Below are positions 61,300-64,000 of a stretch of DNA of 64,000 nt, one piece after another. Source of the DNA: Ideonella paludis (GTDB lineage Bacteria > Pseudomonadota > Gammaproteobacteria > Burkholderiales > Burkholderiaceae_C); NCBI RefSeq assembly GCF_018069865.1, contig NZ_JAGQDG010000003.1:552564-616563 (forward strand), given 5' to 3'. The first letter of the stretch is position 1. Each line of letters begins with the position of its first letter. The notes under the pieces are model-generated. The model was not told the origin of the DNA and searched no databases. It saw nothing but the letters and a program-made list of their open reading frames with translations. Position numbers and translations under genes: made by a program.

Positions 61300-64000
61300 A
61301 TGACTGTGCTCATCAATGAACTGCCTTCCCTGCTGCGAGCTGTGCACTTGACCAAGCTATTTGGGGCCGTGGTCGTGCGGGGGCGATGGCTGCTGGCCTT
61401 ACTGCTTGCGCTGCTGGCAGGCTTGGTACAAGCGCAGACCTATACCCGCTTGAGCACCCCCTACACCTGGGACACGGTGTCCATCAACTCCGGTGTGGTG
61501 GGTGACGACGTGTCTTCGGGCCTCATCAGCATGGGATTCAACTTCCCCATTGGGGGGCAGACCTACAGTTCGCTGTACTTCAGCAGCAATGGGTTTGTGA
61601 ACTTCACGACCGCGTCAGGCTCATTGAGCAACGCAGTGCCACCGACCTCAAATGCGCCCTATCCGGCCTTGATCGTGTATTGGGACGATTTGCATCCGGG
61701 TTATGGCGGATCGTCCATCACCTATGACACCTTGGGCACTGCGCCCAACAGGCGCTTCGTCATTTCATACAACAACGTCTCTCAGTACGGCAACTCCGCC
61801 TATCGGTACACCTTTCAGGTGGCCTTGTTCGAAAGCGGCAATGTGGAGTACCGCTACCAGTCCATGGCCTGTTGCGTATCCACCGCCAGTGTTGGCATAC
61901 AGGTCAGTGCCACCGACTACGCCAGCTACGGCGATGTCAACACCATGCCCGGCGGCACGGCGATTTTGTGGGCGGCGAGGGAGAACTCTTCTCCGGGTGG
62001 CCTCAGCGGCCATGTCTGGTGGGGCCGCGCCGGCACGATTGGCCTGGCCGACAACGCGGATGTGGTGACCTGGAGCAATGCCGCCAACTATGCCAAGAAC
62101 CTGACCGGCAGCACCACCCGCCCCAAGTACCGCAACAACAACGCGCAGAACATCAACTTCAATCCGGTGGTGGAGTTCACTAGCGCTACGGCCTCTGATG
62201 CCGCTGCGCAGTTCTTCTCTGCGCCGAGCTTTTTGGGGGCCTCCACGTGGAACCAAGCGCACTACGCACTGGTGGGCTACCCGAGCAGCCAGCGCCAAGG
62301 TGACAGGGTTCTCTATGAGGACGCAGCCAGCCCGGTAGGTGCGGATGGCCGCTTGTCCATTCATTGGGCGTGGTTAGATGATCGTGTGTTCTGGGATGCC
62401 GGTGCGAGCGGAAATGGCAACCGTACTTTCTACCTGGATACCGATGTTGCCAACAAAGCGTCCATTTGGCTGTTCAATGCGGACACTGCGACAGCATCCC
62501 CTAGCGGATCTCGGCTGGGCATTCGTCGCGATGGGCTGGCCAAGGCCACCTCAGGCGCACCTGCGGCCTTTACCGGCATCAACGCCAACTTCCGTGTCGG
62601 ATACGGTGGAGTGGACAGCACATTCCGAGGCGTGTTGGCCGAAGGCATGCTTTTCTTGGGCAACACCATGAGCAACACCCAGGCCGCCCAACTGGAGAGC
62701 TACCTGGGCGTGAAGTACGGCGTTACCCTGGGGGGCAACGCAGCCACGGCGACGAGCTACCTGAACAGTGCTGGCGCCACCGTGTGGGCTGCGAACACGG
62801 GCTATCACCACAATGTGGCTGGCGTGGCGCGCGACGATGTCACCAAGCTGGACCAACGCATCTCCCGCAGCGTGAACAGCGGCGATCAGATCACCGTCAC
62901 CACCAACGCGACCGTGCCCAGCACCGCCAGCGTGATCAGTGCGCAGACCGGATCGGCCTTTGCGACGGACAGGTCGTACACGATCTGGGGCGACAACAAC
63001 GGCGTGGTGAGCGACACGGTGGCCATCACCGCGGGCTTTATCGCGGGCCGCTCGCGCAGCGCCCGGGTCTGGCGCTTGCAGATGACGGGCACGGTCCCCA
63101 CGCAGCTGACGGTGTGCATCCCTGATGCGCTGATCCCAGCCGCATTCTTAACGGGCGACTTGACGGACCTGAAGCTGACCGGGGCCACCGCCGCAGATTT
63201 CAGCGCTGGCAATTCGCTCTACACCATGACGGCCGGTACCTGCCCCGGCACCGGTGTGGGCGTGACCACGGGCGTTCCAGGCCGCTATGCCACCTTTGAC
63301 AGCACGGTGCTCAACGGCATGGGCGGTTTGGGCTACTTCTCGGTCTCGCGCAAGATGCTCGACCACATCGAGATCACTGCGGACGCCAACTCGGGCGTGA
63401 CTTGTGCGCCCACCACCTACACGGTCAAAGCCTGTGGCGATGCGAGCTGCAGCAGCCTCTACACCGGCGGCCTGACGGGCACCTTGACGCTGACGGGCAG
63501 CGGCGTGACCAGCCTGCCCAGCGGTGGGGCGCCTTTCACCATTGCAGCGGGGCAATCCAGCACCACGGTCAGTGCCCAGGTGTTGAGCGTGAGCACGGCC
63601 ACAGTCGGTGCGACGGGCTTGTCACTGACGCCTGCCAATGCCAAGCCCGTGTTCTGTGGCTTAGGTGTGGCCGCCAACGCCAGCAACGCCTGCAGCATGA
63701 GCGTGAGCAGCGCAGGCTTGTTGATGAGCGTGCCCAGCCACTACGCCGGCGCGAGCCAGACGCTGAGCATCAAGGCGGTGCGCAGCTCGGACAACGCCCA
63801 GGTGTGCGTGCCGGCCTTTGCCAACGTGACCCGCACCGTCAAGGCCACCTGCAGCTATGTCAACCCGAGCAGCGGTACGGCCCCGGTGCAGTTGGGGTCG
63901 GTCAAGCTCAACAGCGGCAACACCAACAGCGCCTGCGATGTGACAGGCCAGAACCTGAGCCTGGCGTTTGACGCCACCGGTGCAGCCAGCACGACGCTGA
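61300..64000 (+). CDS. mshQ: MshQ-like surface protein, 5' part (truncated by window edge)
   Basis: First 900 codons of a large exported protein that runs off the right edge. Start ATG 61300; signal peptide ends near residue 48 (AGLVQAQ). About 60-200: a nidogen/NHL-like beta region (FPIGGQTYSSLYFSSNGFVNF, PYPALIVYWDDLHPG). About 250-570: a fold typical of Bacteroidetes surface proteins (INFNPVVEF, AAQLESYLGVKYGVTL, VAGVARDDVTKLDQRIS). From about 694: the MshQ/DUF6701 region (DHIEITADANSGVTCAPTTY, ACGDASCSSLYTGG). MshQ is the last gene of Vibrio msh loci and its role is unknown; a pilus tip adhesin is a fair guess. It is cut off from the rest of the operon by the inverted pilY1 gene and needs its own promoter, none of which is obvious in 61050-61299. 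Confidence 0.8.
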   Translation, partial: MTVLINELPSLLRAVHLTKLFGAVVVRGRWLLALLLALLAGLVQAQTYTRLSTPYTWDTVSINSGVVGDDVSSGLISMGFNFPIGGQTYSSLYFSSNGFVNFTTASGSLSNAVPPTSNAPYPALIVYWDDLHPGYGGSSITYDTLGTAPNRRFVISYNNVSQYGNSAYRYTFQVALFESGNVEYRYQSMACCVSTASVGIQVSATDYASYGDVNTMPGGTAILWAARENSSPGGLSGHVWWGRAGTIGLADNADVVTWSNAANYAKNLTGSTTRPKYRNNNAQNINFNPVVEFTSATASDAAAQFFSAPSFLGASTWNQAHYALVGYPSSQRQGDRVLYEDAASPVGADGRLSIHWAWLDDRVFWDAGASGNGNRTFYLDTDVANKASIWLFNADTATASPSGSRLGIRRDGLAKATSGAPAAFTGINANFRVGYGGVDSTFRGVLAEGMLFLGNTMSNTQAAQLESYLGVKYGVTLGGNAATATSYLNSAGATVWAANTGYHHNVAGVARDDVTKLDQRISRSVNSGDQITVTTNATVPSTASVISAQTGSAFATDRSYTIWGDNNGVVSDTVAITAGFIAGRSRSARVWRLQMTGTVPTQLTVCIPDALIPAAFLTGDLTDLKLTGATAADFSAGNSLYTMTAGTCPGTGVGVTTGVPGRYATFDSTVLNGMGGLGYFSVSRKMLDHIEITADANSGVTCAPTTYTVKACGDASCSSLYTGGLTGTLTLTGSGVTSLPSGGAPFTIAAGQSSTTVSAQVLSVSTATVGATGLSLTPANAKPVFCGLGVAANASNACSMSVSSAGLLMSVPSHYAGASQTLSIKAVRSSDNAQVCVPAFANVTRTVKATCSYVNPSSGTAPVQLGSVKLNSGNTNSACDVTGQNLSLAFDATGAASTTL

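Overview
The window reads as a high-GC betaproteobacterial chromosome, most likely Burkholderiales of the Rubrivivax/Leptothrix/Roseateles kind. This is inferred from base composition, codon use and family content (maf-rng, tolB-pal-cpoB, an MSHA-type pilus locus, MsbA); no rRNA or other decisive taxonomic marker is present. I see no insertion sequence, prophage, CRISPR array or plasmid backbone. Most of the window is devoted to attachment to surfaces.

Layout. 1-2373: 5' part of a PilY1-like gene running off the left edge. 2981-5116: maf and rng. 5253-6365: two tandem MshA-like prepilins. 6550-8391: a membrane diguanylate cyclase. 8385-18429: an overlapping minus-strand series encoding, in transcription order, a type I secretion ABC transporter, TolC-type channel, MotB-like protein, HlyD adaptor, MotA/TolQ-like protein, HDOD protein, LapD-like degenerate GGDEF-EAL receptor and a second HDOD protein. 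18591-31973: a 4460-residue RTX adhesin just upstream of that series. 32181-35387: msbA, an AhpD-like protein and an aldo/keto reductase. 35567-39133: tolB, pal, cpoB, tcdA. 39208-39460: two tRNA-Lys genes. 39668-39798: a LexA box and promoter in front of a 27-residue ORF. 39803-40363: an Mpo1-like membrane protein. 40582-52471: an MSHA/type IV pilus operon (mshI, a PilN-like gene, mshJ, K, L, E, G, pilins). 52462-61049: two convergent PilY1 paralogues. 61300-64000: an MshQ-like protein running off the right edge.

How it fits together. The MSHA genes encode inner-membrane platform, secretin, extension ATPase, major and minor pilins and tip proteins. The adhesin operon encodes a giant calcium-dependent surface protein, its secretion machine and two components resembling a proton channel. 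Cyclic di-GMP links them: a diguanylate cyclase, a LapD-like receptor and a MshEN c-di-GMP-binding domain on the pilus ATPase are all encoded here.

Most notable observations. (1) A MotA/MotB-like pair sits inside the type I secretion operon, in the manner of Salmonella SPI-4 SiiA/SiiB, combined with a LapD-like receptor that lacks a periplasmic domain and with two HDOD proteins. (2) A consensus LexA box controls a tiny cationic, Trp-rich peptide ORF. Both functions are inferred from sequence only.
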